A DNA stretch of 64,000 nucleotides from Candidatus Latescibacterota bacterium (GCA_022823725.1 JAJEHL010000002.1:62001-126000); one strand, 5' to 3'. Shown: positions 1-9,035, counted from the stretch's first letter. The notes: a model not told the origin generated them from the letters alone. Made by a program: numbers and translations.

Positions 1-291
1 GCGTGCAATACTCATGCTCGGCACGAGCGCGAGATCCTGATAAACGGTTTCAATCCCCAGATCTCGCGCATCCTGTGGCGAGTTAAATCGAATGACCTCG
101 TCCTCAAAATACATATCGCCTTCACTCGGCGGATAAACACCCGTAATCACCTTAATCAGCGTAGATTTGCCCGCCCCATTATCGCCTAAAAGCGCGAGAA
201 CCTCACCATCCTCAAGCGTGAAATCAATGCCTTTCAGCGCGACAATATGCCCAAAGCGGCGACCGATATTTTTTAGCTCAAGTAAAACCAA
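1..291 (-). CDS. Sugar-type ABC transporter ATP-binding protein (partial)
   Basis: This is the N-terminal part (about 97 codons) of an ABC ATPase that would energise uptake with the permease and binding protein upstream. The Walker A sequence GDNGAGKST is visible near residue 38, and [11 protein letters not shown] covers the Q-loop region; Walker B and the signature motif lie beyond the window edge. The reading frame opens with a TTG at 291, about 9 bp after the permease stop codon, so the genes are probably co-transcribed; the start codon itself is not certain. Sequence and context fit the RbsA/MglA group, which normally has two fused ATPase domains, but the second domain cannot be seen here. 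Confidence 0.85.
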   Translation of the reverse strand, partial: MVLLELKNIGRRFGHIVALKGIDFTLEDGEVLALLGDNGAGKSTLIKVITGVYPPSEGDMYFEDEVIRFNSPQDARDLGIETVYQDLALVPSMSIAR

Positions 292-299
292 ATATAGCC

Positions 300-1478
300 T
301 CAGCGTTCTTTCCGCACAAAATTGTTAATCACAACAGCCGCGATCATAATAGCGCCAATAGCCCCCCTAAAAGCATTGGAGGGAACCTGCATGAGAACAA
401 GCCCCGTGCGCAACATGCCCGTCAGCGCAGTACCAATAGCCGAACCGATCAGACTGCCATAACCCCCCGTGAGAAGCGTCCCGCCAATAACAACCGCGGC
501 GATAACCTCAAGCTCCAACCCCGTACCGCGCAATGGATCAACGCTCTTGAGACGTGCGACCTGAATAATACCTGCAAGCGCGGCGAGAAAACCCGAAATG
601 ACAAAATTGGTTACGCGCACGCGGTCAATATGAATACCCTGCAAACGCGCCGCCTGTGCATTGCCTCCAGTGGCAAAAACAGCGTTCCCAAAACGCGTTT
701 GACTCAACACAATTGCAAAAACTGAAGTAAGCCCTATCCACCACAGAATGCTGGTGCGATAATTACCCGTCCCAATACGCCCGTTGAGCGCGTCAAAAAA
801 ATCAATTTTAACCGGCATCAAAGGATGGGGTACAAGTGCCTCGAACACGAAATAAGAAAAAAAAAGAAGCGCAACAGCAATCGGGATTTTGGACTTTACA
901 GATTGATTTCTCGCCCGCCAGATATCCCGCGCTATCCACAGAACAAGAAAAAAAAGTGCAAGTGTCAAAATAAAAACCGCAAGACCGGGCACTTCGAGAA
1001 CCGGAGACTCGCGCGAATAGTCCGCATATCGAACAATGCGTCCCCCAGAAATAGCCGTAAGAGGAATGGCGCGATACGCGAGCATCGTCCCCAGCGTAAT
1101 AATAAAAGAGGGAATACCCGTCGATATGAGAAGCAATCCGTTGATCAAACCGAGCAGACAGCCGACAATTAAACCAATTCCCGCCGCGAGTAAAATAGGT
1201 ACACCATTTACAGTTGCATAGAGAAATGCGAGAGAAGACACCCCCAGAATAGAACCAACTGAAAGGTCAAATTCTCCAGAAATCATCAAAAGCGTAATAC
1301 CGATAGCGAGGATGCCCGGAACGGCCTGACTGTTGAGAATGGATGAAATCGCGCTATGGGAGAGAAATGTATCTGGCGTGGCGAGTGCGAAAACCAAAAA
1401 TATAACAGAAAAACCCGCTGCAGCGCCAGCTTCTGGAGAGCGCGCAAGGCGGGTGCGAATAGCGTCATAAGTCTTCAA
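300..1478 (-). CDS. Sugar-type ABC transporter permease (RbsC-like)
   Basis: A 392-residue inner-membrane permease of the RbsC/XylH class (BPD_transp_2). It shows about ten hydrophobic segments, the family stretch [15 protein letters not shown] after the second segment, and the cytoplasmic loop [16 protein letters not shown] that contacts the ATPase. An extended charged loop around residues 185-230 is longer than in RbsC. It lies between the binding-protein gene (upstream on the minus strand) and the ATPase gene, the usual order of a three-gene uptake operon. The substrate cannot be deduced; ribose-, xylose- or inositol-like sugars are typical for the family. Confidence 0.9.
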   Translation of the reverse strand: MKTYDAIRTRLARSPEAGAAAGFSVIFLVFALATPDTFLSHSAISSILNSQAVPGILAIGITLLMISGEFDLSVGSILGVSSLAFLYATVNGVPILLAAGIGLIVGCLLGLINGLLLISTGIPSFIITLGTMLAYRAIPLTAISGGRIVRYADYSRESPVLEVPGLAVFILTLALFFLVLWIARDIWRARNQSVKSKIPIAVALLFFSYFVFEALVPHPLMPVKIDFFDALNGRIGTGNYRTSILWWIGLTSVFAIVLSQTRFGNAVFATGGNAQAARLQGIHIDRVRVTNFVISGFLAALAGIIQVARLKSVDPLRGTGLELEVIAAVVIGGTLLTGGYGSLIGSAIGTALTGMLRTGLVLMQVPSNAFRGAIGAIMIAAVVINNFVRKER

Positions 1479-1493
1479 CAGAAATCCTATCTA

Positions 1494-1675
1494 CGTCATG
1501 TGTGACTTTAGGATCAGTGGTCATAAGAGCACTGTCATTCTGAGCGGAGCGCAGCGAAGTCGAAGAATCTGCTGCCTCAACAGTGTGCAGGGGCAACAGA
1601 TGCTTCGTCAGCCTATCCGGCTTCCTCAGCATGACACGGTGTATAGCACATTTATTTTTAAAGTCACACATCGCG
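1494..1675. mobile_element. MITE-like inverted-repeat element with 9-bp target duplication
   Basis: A 182-bp non-coding block between the binding-protein and permease genes. Its ends are 17-bp inverted repeats matching at 15 positions; the inner 13 bp, ATGTGTGACTTTA at 1498-1510 and its complement at 1659-1671, match perfectly. It is flanked by an exact 9-bp direct repeat, TCCTATCTA, at 1485-1493 and 1676-1684. A second nested imperfect inverted repeat (TGTCATTCTGAG at 1533-1544 against CTCAGCATGACA at 1625-1636) contains the GAGCGGAGCGCAGCG tract. I see no transposase, so this fits a non-autonomous element mobilised in trans. Confidence 0.7.
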
Positions 1676-1677
1676 TC

Positions 1678-2646
1678 CTATCTATAACCTGCAGCCACTA
1701 ATCTGGCAATGCGGTCAACATTTGTTGCATTGATGGCGAACGGACCTGTGAGCACATCCTGTGCGAGGGTAAGCCCATAGGCATTATTCAAATACAAAAA
1801 GGAAACAGTCAGATAACCCTGCAAATAGGGCTGTTGATCGACAGCCTGAACCGTATATCCCCTCCGAATGTGGTCAAATATAGACGTACTCGTATCGTGG
1901 GTAACATGCAAAATTTCGCCAGCTTTTTTTCTTTCTTCCTCAGCAAAAAGATAAAAAGCATCTGCTGGCAGTGGTCCCAGAGTGGCGATGGCATTGGTTT
2001 CGGGATGCCCCAGAAAATAATCGCGCAACAAGCCCGCAGACTGCTCGACATCGTTGGATATGGTCAAACCATCTACGACAATGCCCCTTTCTTTAAAAAT
2101 GCTCGAAAATCCAGCAAACCGCGCTTCGAGACCACTGTGCCCGAGTTCCTGGATAGGACATACTGCGCGCTGAACCGCAATGCCGCGCTTTTTCGCCTCT
2201 GCGAGAATAGCTCTTGCATTGGATTGACCGCCGAGATACTCGCTGGCACCCACGTAAAATTGCGTGGGCAGTGCATGATCTCCCCCCGCGTTGGGATCCG
2301 CCGTATTGAGCACAATAATGGGAATACCCACCGCGTGTGCGCGCTCAACGCTCTCCCGAATGGCCTCCGGATCCGGGCACGTAATACCAATGCCATTGAC
2401 CTTATTTGCAATCGCGTCATCGAGAAAATTGGGCATATCCGCAATTGAAAATGTGGGATTGCTCAGCCATTGCACATCCACGTCATAGCGTTTGGCCGCA
2501 TCTTCCATACCTTTAATCACGACATTCCAGAATGGATTTCCCGGTCCCCCGTGCGTGACAAAAGCAAACTTATAGCGTTCTTGAGCGATAGCGGGATGCA
2601 GGCAAGAAAAGACAAAGAAAAACGCGAGAACATAGCGAATAATCAT
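1678..2646 (-). CDS. Periplasmic sugar-binding protein of an ABC transporter
   Basis: A 322-residue class I periplasmic binding protein (Peripla_BP_4, RbsB-like). It starts with a cleavable signal peptide (MIIRYVLAFFFVFSCLHPAIA). The core opens with FAFVTHGGPGNPFWNVVIKGMEDAA, the usual first strand and helix of the fold, and has GIGITCPDPEAIRESVERAHAVGIPIIVLNT in the middle. It would capture the solute and deliver it to the permease and ATPase encoded next. Its stop codon lies within the 9-bp direct repeat flanking the inverted-repeat element. It may bind a sugar or polyol; the ligand cannot be read from the sequence. Confidence 0.9.
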   Translation of the reverse strand: MIIRYVLAFFFVFSCLHPAIAQERYKFAFVTHGGPGNPFWNVVIKGMEDAAKRYDVDVQWLSNPTFSIADMPNFLDDAIANKVNGIGITCPDPEAIRESVERAHAVGIPIIVLNTADPNAGGDHALPTQFYVGASEYLGGQSNARAILAEAKKRGIAVQRAVCPIQELGHSGLEARFAGFSSIFKERGIVVDGLTISNDVEQSAGLLRDYFLGHPETNAIATLGPLPADAFYLFAEEERKKAGEILHVTHDTSTSIFDHIRRGYTVQAVDQQPYLQGYLTVSFLYLNNAYGLTLAQDVLTGPFAINATNVDRIARLVAAGYR

Positions 2647-2698
2647 TGAAAACTCCTATCTCAAAATGATGACTTCGCAAGATACGCGCCCAAAAAGA

Positions 2699-3376
2699 TC
2701 AAGTCAAGTTAGACAAGCAGGCATGTGTGTGTGGTAGGGGATCTATGCCCGTAGCGAGTATTGTAGCACGCGCATGGGCGAGAAGAAAATCGAGTTCATC
2801 GGGCGTATCGACATCAAAATAGGGAGGAACGAGACCGAGCGTATGTCCTGCGCGCTGAACGCGGTCAATGGTCTGCGACAGAACGCTGGACGTGCTCCAT
2901 TCCACATCCACAAAAATTTCCGGCACAGGTTTTGAGACACCGACGAGATAGTATCCCCCATCTGTACTCGGACCTAAAACAACATCCTTTGCACGCAACA
3001 GATCATAAGCCTGTGTAATATGGTAGGCTGGCAGAGAAGGAATATCCGTTCCAATGAGAACCGCTGCTGATGCACCTGCGGCGAGTTGTTGAACCAGTGC
3101 TTCTCGCATACGTGCGCCGAGATCATCCTGCACCTGGGGAACGAACTGCCATTGAGCCTTCCCACCACCAAAAAGTGCGCGAACCCCGGCCTCTGCATCG
3201 GGCGGATCAAAAGCGATCACCCGTCTATCGACATCGATATTCTCTGCCCGCGCCAACACATCGCGCACAAACGCGGTATAAAGGGCTGCAACCTGATCGG
3301 GTGCATAGCGCGTCTGCAAGCGGGTCTTAACCGCTCCGGGAATTGGATTTTTGACAAAAACAATAAGGGTTGTCAT
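2699..3376 (-). CDS. TIGR04282-type glycosyltransferase (DUF2064)
   Basis: A protein of about 225 residues starting at the methionine of MTTLIVFVKNPIPGAVKTRL; eight upstream codons in the same frame lack family similarity. It matches the DUF2064/TIGR04282 group, nucleotide-diphospho-sugar transferase-fold proteins linked in some bacteria to arsenosugar synthesis. Visible motifs are KNPIPGAVKTRL near the start, LIGTDIPSLP in the middle (the metal/nucleotide-sugar aspartate region) and GPSTDGGYYLVGV. It is transcribed away from the PhyH-HEAT gene. The actual acceptor is unknown, and no arsenic genes are seen nearby. Confidence 0.8.
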   Translation of the reverse strand: MTTLIVFVKNPIPGAVKTRLQTRYAPDQVAALYTAFVRDVLARAENIDVDRRVIAFDPPDAEAGVRALFGGGKAQWQFVPQVQDDLGARMREALVQQLAAGASAAVLIGTDIPSLPAYHITQAYDLLRAKDVVLGPSTDGGYYLVGVSKPVPEIFVDVEWSTSSVLSQTIDRVQRAGHTLGLVPPYFDVDTPDELDFLLAHARATILATGIDPLPHTHACLSNLT

Positions 3377-3382
3377 AAAGTT

Positions 3383-3425
3383 GATAGACTGTTTACGCAA
3401 ACATCAAAATTTTGTATCATACAAA
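3383..3425. promoter_or_regulatory. Two palindromes in a divergent promoter region
   Basis: Between the glycosyltransferase (minus) and the PhyH-HEAT gene (plus) lie two operator-like palindromes: TGTTT-ACGC-AAACA at 3390-3403 and the perfect TTTGTAT-C-ATACAAA at 3411-3425. The first, with flanking TGATAG and CATCA, recurs at the 3-prime ends of the two hicB copies (6822-6835 and 10115-10128), so it may instead be a relic of a hicB tail (LMFA-stop) rather than an operator. No regulator is identified. Confidence 0.45.
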
Positions 3426-3502
3426 GCCAATGGACATAGTACCTGAAAATGATCTAAAAATCAAATTATTAACTCTCTCAACCCCAAAGGAGAACCTGAA
3501 AA

Positions 3503-5417
3503 ATGAGTTCCCGCTCCCAAACATCTGATTTTACCCCCCTCACATATACCACACCCAACCGTCTGGTCACAGATTTTGCAAGCCGTGGCATTGTCATCCT
3601 CGCCCCTGAAGACCTGGGCATCCCCACCGAAGTCCACAAGCGCGTTTACGATTTTGAAAAAAAGGCCCTCAGCGAAAAAAAGCGCGTCACAACAGGCATC
3701 ATCCCCGACGTACTCGAAATCCTCAACGCACCCGGCCTCGTCTCTGCCTGCGACCAACTCGCGGGCAAAAATTGGGCCATCGTCCCCTTTACCCACAACG
3801 CAGTCTTTACCAGCGGACCCAGAGATCAGCACTGGCACAAAGACGACAACGGTCCCTACAACAGCCGCAAACAACGCCACCATCAGGCCGTCCAACTGGA
3901 AATGCTGTATTATCCTCAAGCGGTCACAGCAGAAATGGGGCCCCACAGCAACCATCCCCTACTCACAATATTGGACCTTTAACCACGAAGAAAACCACGA
4001 CAACTTTGCAGGCGCAGACCACCTCGATTTTGCCTACTTCTTCGACATGCAAAGCGAACACGTCAGCGGCCCCAAATCCAAATACGACATCGAAGACATC
4101 GTCAACCAGCGCACCGCCCATGACATACGCATGCGCGATGCCGTCACCAACACACAATGGCCCCTCGTACTCCCCTTTGAAGCAGGACCACTCCGCGCAG
4201 GCAGCGTAATCATCTACTCCCACAACACCTTCCACAGAGGCAACCATCGGCGCGATGACTGGCGCACCTGGGACGACAACCCGCGCTTTATGTGGCGCTT
4301 CTGGCTCTATCGCACCACCGATCCATCACCCAACGGGTCAACAACCGTTGTACCAATGAACGACCTCGGCATCGACCCCATCACCAACGTCAACCTCTCC
4401 GAGGCACCGGACAATGCCACCGAAGTGTGGCGCTATCATCATCACTGGATCAAAACCGGGCAGGCACCGCCACCGCGTCCCAAATCAGAATCTGCTTCAC
4501 CCGAACAAAAAGAGCGCGAAGCCGAAGCCCTTTTCGAACAACTCCACACAAAATATGACGAAGCTGAACCCACCCGAATAGGAGCTGCCTACAAACTCGC
4601 CTCAATTGGCGACCCGGCACTGGCCACCAAATTCCTCGGACGCGCACTCCACACCGACCGCGAAAATGTCCGACGCGCCGCCACTTATGGCCTGATCGCC
4701 GTGGGACCAGATGCGACAGACACACTCATCGAAGCAACCCGATCCCCCATCAAATGGATTCGCAAAGCAGGCGTCTATGGCCTGGGCGACGCCAGCCATC
4801 TCACCAAGAACGTACTCGACGCAGTTACCCCCTGCTTGCAAAACGATACCTCTGTCTATGTCCGCTCTGTCGCCGCGGGAACCCTGGGCTGTTTGGGTCG
4901 CCGTGCAGTGGCTACCGGTAAAGGCACCGATCTAATACCCGCTTGCATTGACGCGCTCTTGCAAAGCCTCAGCCGAGAAGAAAACCGCCCCAGCATGGAC
5001 AAAGCACAAAAACGAAGCATCAAATTTGTCCGACCAACCGACGACTGCGACGTCTGCGAAGGCAGTGGCGTTGATTTCGGCCTCGACCGCTTTGAGCCTG
5101 TTCGCTCTGCCGTCCGGGAAAACGCCCTGTGGTCCATCGTCATCCTCTGTTCCCACGGCACCAAAATCCTCGGCAATGCACTTGAGCCAACCATCGAAAC
5201 CTTAAAACACATCATCCGAACAGACAAAAATATCATCGTCGTCGGTTACGCCATGGACGCGCTGATTCGCCTGGTCAAATTGAACCAAGATGAAATTTCT
5301 CAAACCAACCGGGAAAATCTCCTGAATATCTTAAAAGAACTCCCCGTACACAGTTGGGAAACATTCATCCGCGGTGGCCTTAGTCTGCAGACCGTATCAG
5401 AATTCAACAACCCTTGA
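3503..5417 (+). pseudogene. PhyH dioxygenase-HEAT repeat fusion, frameshifted
   Basis: Read as one gene, this is a protein of about 637 residues whose frame breaks in the run GGGGCCCC at 3937-3944. Removing one base there joins the first frame (from ATG 3503, preceded by AAAGGAG) to the second at TATIPYSQYW and restores the family sequence. The N-terminal half resembles the phytanoyl-CoA dioxygenase (non-haem Fe(II)/2-oxoglutarate) superfamily: HWHKDD supplies an HxD-type pair, and NTFHRGNHRR gives a distal histidine and arginine. From about residue 350 there are HEAT-like repeats (AAYKLASIGDPAL, RRAATYGLIAVGPDA, IRKAGVYGLGDAS). A CDVCEGSG motif near residue 515 could bind metal. As written the protein stops after about 160 residues. 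A sequencing error in the homopolymer is as likely as a real mutation. Confidence 0.75.
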
Positions 5418-5442
5418 AAACACATCAAAGAATGGAGAACCT

Positions 5443-6801
5443 ATGTCTCAGAAACGACCGAATATTCTCTATATCATGGACGACCAGCACCGATGGGATT
5501 ATCTGGGATCAATGGGCGCTGAATTTGTCAAAACACCCAATCTGGATCGGCTGGCCGAGCGCGGCATTCAGTTCACACAATGTATAACAAATTGTCCCGT
5601 ATGCGCGCCATCTCGCATTGCAGTCGCATCGGGCCTGCAACCCGTTCGCCTGGGCGCACTGGGTAACAACAACTTTCTGCCACGCACAGCCACAACGTAT
5701 TATCAACGGCTACGCGACCACAATTATTACGTAGGCTGCGTGGGTAAACTGGATCTGGCAAAACCCGATGGGTATAATGGACGCGACGGAGACAGGCCAG
5801 CTACGTACATGTGGGGGTTCACGCATCCCGTTGAAGTCGAAGGCAAAAGCCATGCTGGGAAGAGCAGAATTCCTCAAGGACCCTACAATCATTTTTTAAA
5901 AGAAAAAGGATTACTCGATGCATTTGTCGATGATTATTCAGCGCGAAGTGGTCCCAAAACAAGTCATGATTCGGTACTGCCGACCGAAGCATTTGCAGAT
6001 ACGTACATCGGACAGCGATCTGTACAGTGGATCGAAGACATACCCGACGATTTCCCCTGGCATCTGTTTGTGAGTTTTGTGGGGCCACACAGCCCATTTG
6101 ATCCCCCGACTGAATATGCCGATCGATATCGCAACGCCGAAATGCCAGATCCGATTCCAGCAACGAGCAAAGGGAAACCCAAAAATATTGAAAATAGCAG
6201 AAAAGGTCTGACCGAAGCTGAAATCCTGAAGACGCGACAGCAATATTGTGCGTATATCGAGCTAATTGACGCTCAGATCGGCGAAATATTAGACGCGGTT
6301 GAAAAGCGGGAAATGATGGACAATACGTACATCATTTTTGCCAGCGACCACGGCGAAATGCTCGGCGACCACGGGCTATATGGCAAGAGCGTGGCCTATG
6401 AGGCTTCTTTGCGCGTGCCGCTTATTGTCGCAGGACCTAACATTGAAGGAGGCAGGGTATCGGATGAACCCGTAGAATTGATCGATACCAACGCGACGAT
6501 CTGCGAATGGGCCGGGTTGCCACCACAGGAAAATATCGACGCAAAATCACTGGGACCCGTCTTGAGAGGCGAGACGGATGATCACCGCGCAGAAGCGGTC
6601 AGCCAAATTCGCAATTTCAGGTTGATCCGCACAAAAACACACAAACTGGTCGAAAACCAAAACGATATGAATGAGCTTTACGACCTGGAAAATGATCCCA
6701 ATGAACTGAACAATATCGCCCGTGAAAATCCGGATATCGTACAGAAACTCAGCAGTCGGTTAGGCGAGAGATTCACAGAAGGCGCCTGGTTGCGCGGTTG
6801 A
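5443..6801 (+). CDS. Sulfatase family protein (type I, formylglycine-dependent)
   Basis: A 452-residue type I sulfatase. The start is the ATG at 5443 behind GGAGAACCT; 23 upstream codons overlap the previous gene. The N-terminal metal site is ILYIMDDQHRWDYLG, and the formylglycine motif CAPSRIAVASG (C-x-P-x-R) is intact near residue 52. FASDHGEMLGDHGLYGK supplies the second metal-binding aspartate and histidine. No signal peptide is seen, which suggests a cytoplasmic enzyme or substrate import first. A maturase (FGE or anSME) is needed and is not in the window. The substrate is unknown; phosphonate monoester hydrolases share this fold. Confidence 0.9.
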   Translation: MSQKRPNILYIMDDQHRWDYLGSMGAEFVKTPNLDRLAERGIQFTQCITNCPVCAPSRIAVASGLQPVRLGALGNNNFLPRTATTYYQRLRDHNYYVGCVGKLDLAKPDGYNGRDGDRPATYMWGFTHPVEVEGKSHAGKSRIPQGPYNHFLKEKGLLDAFVDDYSARSGPKTSHDSVLPTEAFADTYIGQRSVQWIEDIPDDFPWHLFVSFVGPHSPFDPPTEYADRYRNAEMPDPIPATSKGKPKNIENSRKGLTEAEILKTRQQYCAYIELIDAQIGEILDAVEKREMMDNTYIIFASDHGEMLGDHGLYGKSVAYEASLRVPLIVAGPNIEGGRVSDEPVELIDTNATICEWAGLPPQENIDAKSLGPVLRGETDDHRAEAVSQIRNFRLIRTKTHKLVENQNDMNELYDLENDPNELNNIARENPDIVQKLSSRLGERFTEGAWLRG

Positions 6802-6824
6802 GGAGGGAAATCTTTAATAGCTGT

Positions 6825-6995
6825 TTACGCAAACATCAGCCGTCCTTTTGGCTCGGGAATGGGACGACCTAAATTTTTCGCCGTCTCAATCCATTCTTCG
6901 ATAATGACATCAACATTTTGCAATGCCTCATAATAAGTCGAACCATCTGCTGCACAGCCCTCAAGTTCCGGAACCTCAGCGATAAATGCTTCTTC
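6825..6995 (-). pseudogene. hicB antitoxin fragment (5-prime truncated copy)
   Basis: The last 56 codons of a HicB-like antitoxin, reading EEAFIAEVPELEGC to GRLMFA-stop, with no start codon: upstream the frame continues into ATT/ATA codons and a stop at about 7025. The block 6807-6995 matches 10100-10288, next to and within the intact hicB, at about 181 of 189 positions by eye, so one copy derives from the other. The break at 6995 lies just beside the promoter of the following plus-strand module, suggesting that insertion of that module removed the start of the gene. Confidence 0.8.
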
Positions 6996-7013
6996 AAAAT
7001 AAAAAATTATTCC

Positions 7014-7051
7014 TTGACATTTTTATTAACACAACTATATTGTTGTGTTAA
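7014..7051 (+). promoter_or_regulatory. Promoter with embedded 26-bp palindromic operator
   Basis: A -35 box TTGACA (7014-7019), a 16-bp spacer and a -10 box TATATT (7036-7041). The -10 box is the exact centre of a perfect palindrome, TTAACACAAC-TATATT-GTTGTGTTAA (7026-7051), with 10-bp arms. A dimeric repressor bound here would block RNA polymerase. The XRE-domain protein encoded two genes downstream is the obvious candidate, which would make the pair autoregulated, as is common for toxin-antitoxin-like modules. The gene start lies 88 bp downstream. Confidence 0.8.
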
Positions 7052-7138
7052 GGATTGTCAATATCTTGTACTTTATTGGATTCAGCTTTGGCGGGAAGCT
7101 GCTACCCGTCGGAATTTGTCAGAAGATACGGCGGATCT

Positions 7139-7588
7139 ATGATACCACTTTTTGATTCTAACGGATGCTTACCCGTCGGCATACATTGGACAACTTGGGA
7201 AAAATTCAAAATCAGATTCGGTGTGACCGCTCATAGGCGCAGACTCTTAGATGGCCTGGAGCAAGGATTAAAGTCTTTGAAAGCGGCTGGCTGCTCGACT
7301 GTTTACATAGATGGAAGTTTTGTTACAGACAAAGAAATCCCTGGAGATTTTGATGCATGCTGGGATGACAGCGGGGTTGACCTGGCATTACTTGATCCCG
7401 TTCTGTTAAACTTCGATAATCAACGGGCGGCACAAAAAGCCAAATATCGTGGAGAATTCTTCCCTGCTCATCTTGCGGCAGAAGCTACGCCTCCCTACAG
7501 GGTTTTTCTCGATTTTTTCCAGACCGATAAAGCTACGGGCAATCCCAAAGGGATTATAGCCATAGACCTAAGAGGATGGCAGATATGA
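7139..7588 (+). CDS. Nucleotidyltransferase-like protein (DUF6932-like)
   Basis: A 149-residue cytosolic protein starting at ATG 7139 (MIPLFDSNGCLPVG). The core YIDGSFVTDKEIPGDFDACWDD resembles the G-S-x(n)-D-x-D signature of minimal nucleotidyltransferase folds and matches proteins I know as DUF6932; the assignment is by memory of the family. It lacks membrane segments. Its stop codon overlaps an ATG of the next gene (ATGA at 7585-7588), so translation is probably coupled. Together with the following XRE-ImmA protein it forms a two-gene module behind an operator-bearing promoter, a layout typical of toxin-antitoxin or defence modules. Which partner is toxic is unknown. Confidence 0.7.
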   Translation: MIPLFDSNGCLPVGIHWTTWEKFKIRFGVTAHRRRLLDGLEQGLKSLKAAGCSTVYIDGSFVTDKEIPGDFDACWDDSGVDLALLDPVLLNFDNQRAAQKAKYRGEFFPAHLAAEATPPYRVFLDFFQTDKATGNPKGIIAIDLRGWQI

Positions 7589-9033
7589 TCAAAAACGCGA
7601 GACAATATCGGATCACCAAGGCCCAGATGAGGAAGTTTGAGGGTGCTTTGGCGGAGTTGGCTCAAAATAAAAATAAGAATATTCATCCTCTACTTCAGAA
7701 AGCTCATCAGGATGCATTGAGAAGTCAACATGAGGAACTCCGTATGCAGTTGGAGGAATACGACGCGCTTGTAGAAGGTAAGCGCAATGTTCTCGAACGT
7801 CTTTCACTTACTGATCTTCCTCGTGCTCTCATTCAGGCTCGGATTGCTATGGGGTTGTCTCAGAAAGAACTTGCCCATCGTCTCGGACTCAAAGAGCAAC
7901 AAATACAGCGATACGAAGCAAATGAATACGCGACTGCCAATCTTGAACGATTGAAAGAGATCGTAGAAGCTCTGGGTATTGAAATGCAAGAGGATCTTTT
8001 TCTTTCCTCGGACCACTATTCACTGGAAGAAATCTTCAGTCGAATGAAAAAATCTGGTTTTGAGAAGAATTTCATATTCAATCGATTACTGCCGCGAGAT
8101 TTAGTCGCATATATAGAGCAAGAGAATGAAAAGAGCCAAACCGGAAATGTACCATTGCAAGTTGCTACAGCAATTGCTCGCGTATTTGGATGGTCTCCTA
8201 CTCTGATCTTTGGTTCTCGTCCATTAATAATGGATCCTACTATTGCGGGAACTGGAAGATTTAAAACTCCTGTATATGCAACAAGAACCAGATTAAGTGC
8301 CTATACCATGTTTGCCCATATTTTGGGTCTGCATCTTCTTGATACAACGCAGGATTTGAAACCACAAAAAGTGCCTACAAATGGTCTCAAAGTGAGAGAG
8401 GAGATACTATCTTCCTATGGATCTGTCACATTCGAAAATGTGCTACGCTATGTATGGGGCTTAGGTATACCCGTGTTGCCGTTGCGTGATCCAGGCGCGT
8501 TCCATGGTGCCTGTTGGCGGATAGAATATCGGAATGTGATCGTACTGAAACAAGGGACGGATTCGTTAGCGCGTTGGCTATTCGATCTTTTGCATGAACT
8601 TGCCCATGCGGGCGAAGATCCCGACAGCGAAGAATATGCTATGGTTGAGACTGATCCAATAGAGAGGCAAGACTCTGACGAGGAGGCCGCTGCGAATAAG
8701 TTCGCTGATGATGTCATGCTTGCAGGACGCGCGGAGGAACTTGCTGAAAAATGTGTTGAGGCTGCTGAAGGAAAAGTAGAATGGTTGAAAAGGGTAGTTC
8801 CCGAAGTGGCTGAAAAGGAGGGTGTAGAGGCAGATGCTCTTGCCAATTACATGGCCTATCGACTGTCGTTACAGCAGTTAAATTGGTGGGGAGTAGCCAG
8901 CAACCTGCAGAAAACAGATCCTCTGCCCTGGGTCACCGCTCGGGATATACTACTCGAACACGTAGATCTTAGTTACCTCAACGAATTCGATAGAGATCTA
9001 CTAATGCGTGCAATAGATGATGGTCTGTATTGA
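7585..9033 (+). CDS. XRE-family regulator with ImmA/IrrE-type HExxH domain
   Basis: A protein of about 482 residues; the ATG at 7585 overlaps the previous stop as ATGA, and an in-frame ATG at 7576 is the alternative. Residues 1-70 are charged and probably coiled coil. An XRE helix-turn-helix follows at about 75-130 (ALIQARIAMGLSQKELAHRL, IQRYEANEYA). The C-terminal half carries LLHELAHAGED, a zinc metallopeptidase HExxH motif as in ImmA/IrrE proteins, which cleave or regulate repressors. The protein could repress its own promoter at 7014-7051 and be inactivated on a stress signal. Partner and module role are inferred from gene order. Confidence 0.8.
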   Translation: MIKNARQYRITKAQMRKFEGALAELAQNKNKNIHPLLQKAHQDALRSQHEELRMQLEEYDALVEGKRNVLERLSLTDLPRALIQARIAMGLSQKELAHRLGLKEQQIQRYEANEYATANLERLKEIVEALGIEMQEDLFLSSDHYSLEEIFSRMKKSGFEKNFIFNRLLPRDLVAYIEQENEKSQTGNVPLQVATAIARVFGWSPTLIFGSRPLIMDPTIAGTGRFKTPVYATRTRLSAYTMFAHILGLHLLDTTQDLKPQKVPTNGLKVREEILSSYGSVTFENVLRYVWGLGIPVLPLRDPGAFHGACWRIEYRNVIVLKQGTDSLARWLFDLLHELAHAGEDPDSEEYAMVETDPIERQDSDEEAAANKFADDVMLAGRAEELAEKCVEAAEGKVEWLKRVVPEVAEKEGVEADALANYMAYRLSLQQLNWWGVASNLQKTDPLPWVTARDILLEHVDLSYLNEFDRDLLMRAIDDGLY

Positions 9034-9035
9034 GG

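Noticed and set aside
1531-1640. CRISPR-like or terminator reading of the repeat-rich block
   Set aside because: There is only one copy with inverted, not tandem, repeats, no T-tract, and the 9-bp flanking duplication fits an inserted element better.
6918-7142. Plus-strand frame of 74 codons at the start of the accessory island
   Set aside because: It runs over the hicB fragment in antisense and through the promoter at 7014-7051; the real gene starts at 7139.
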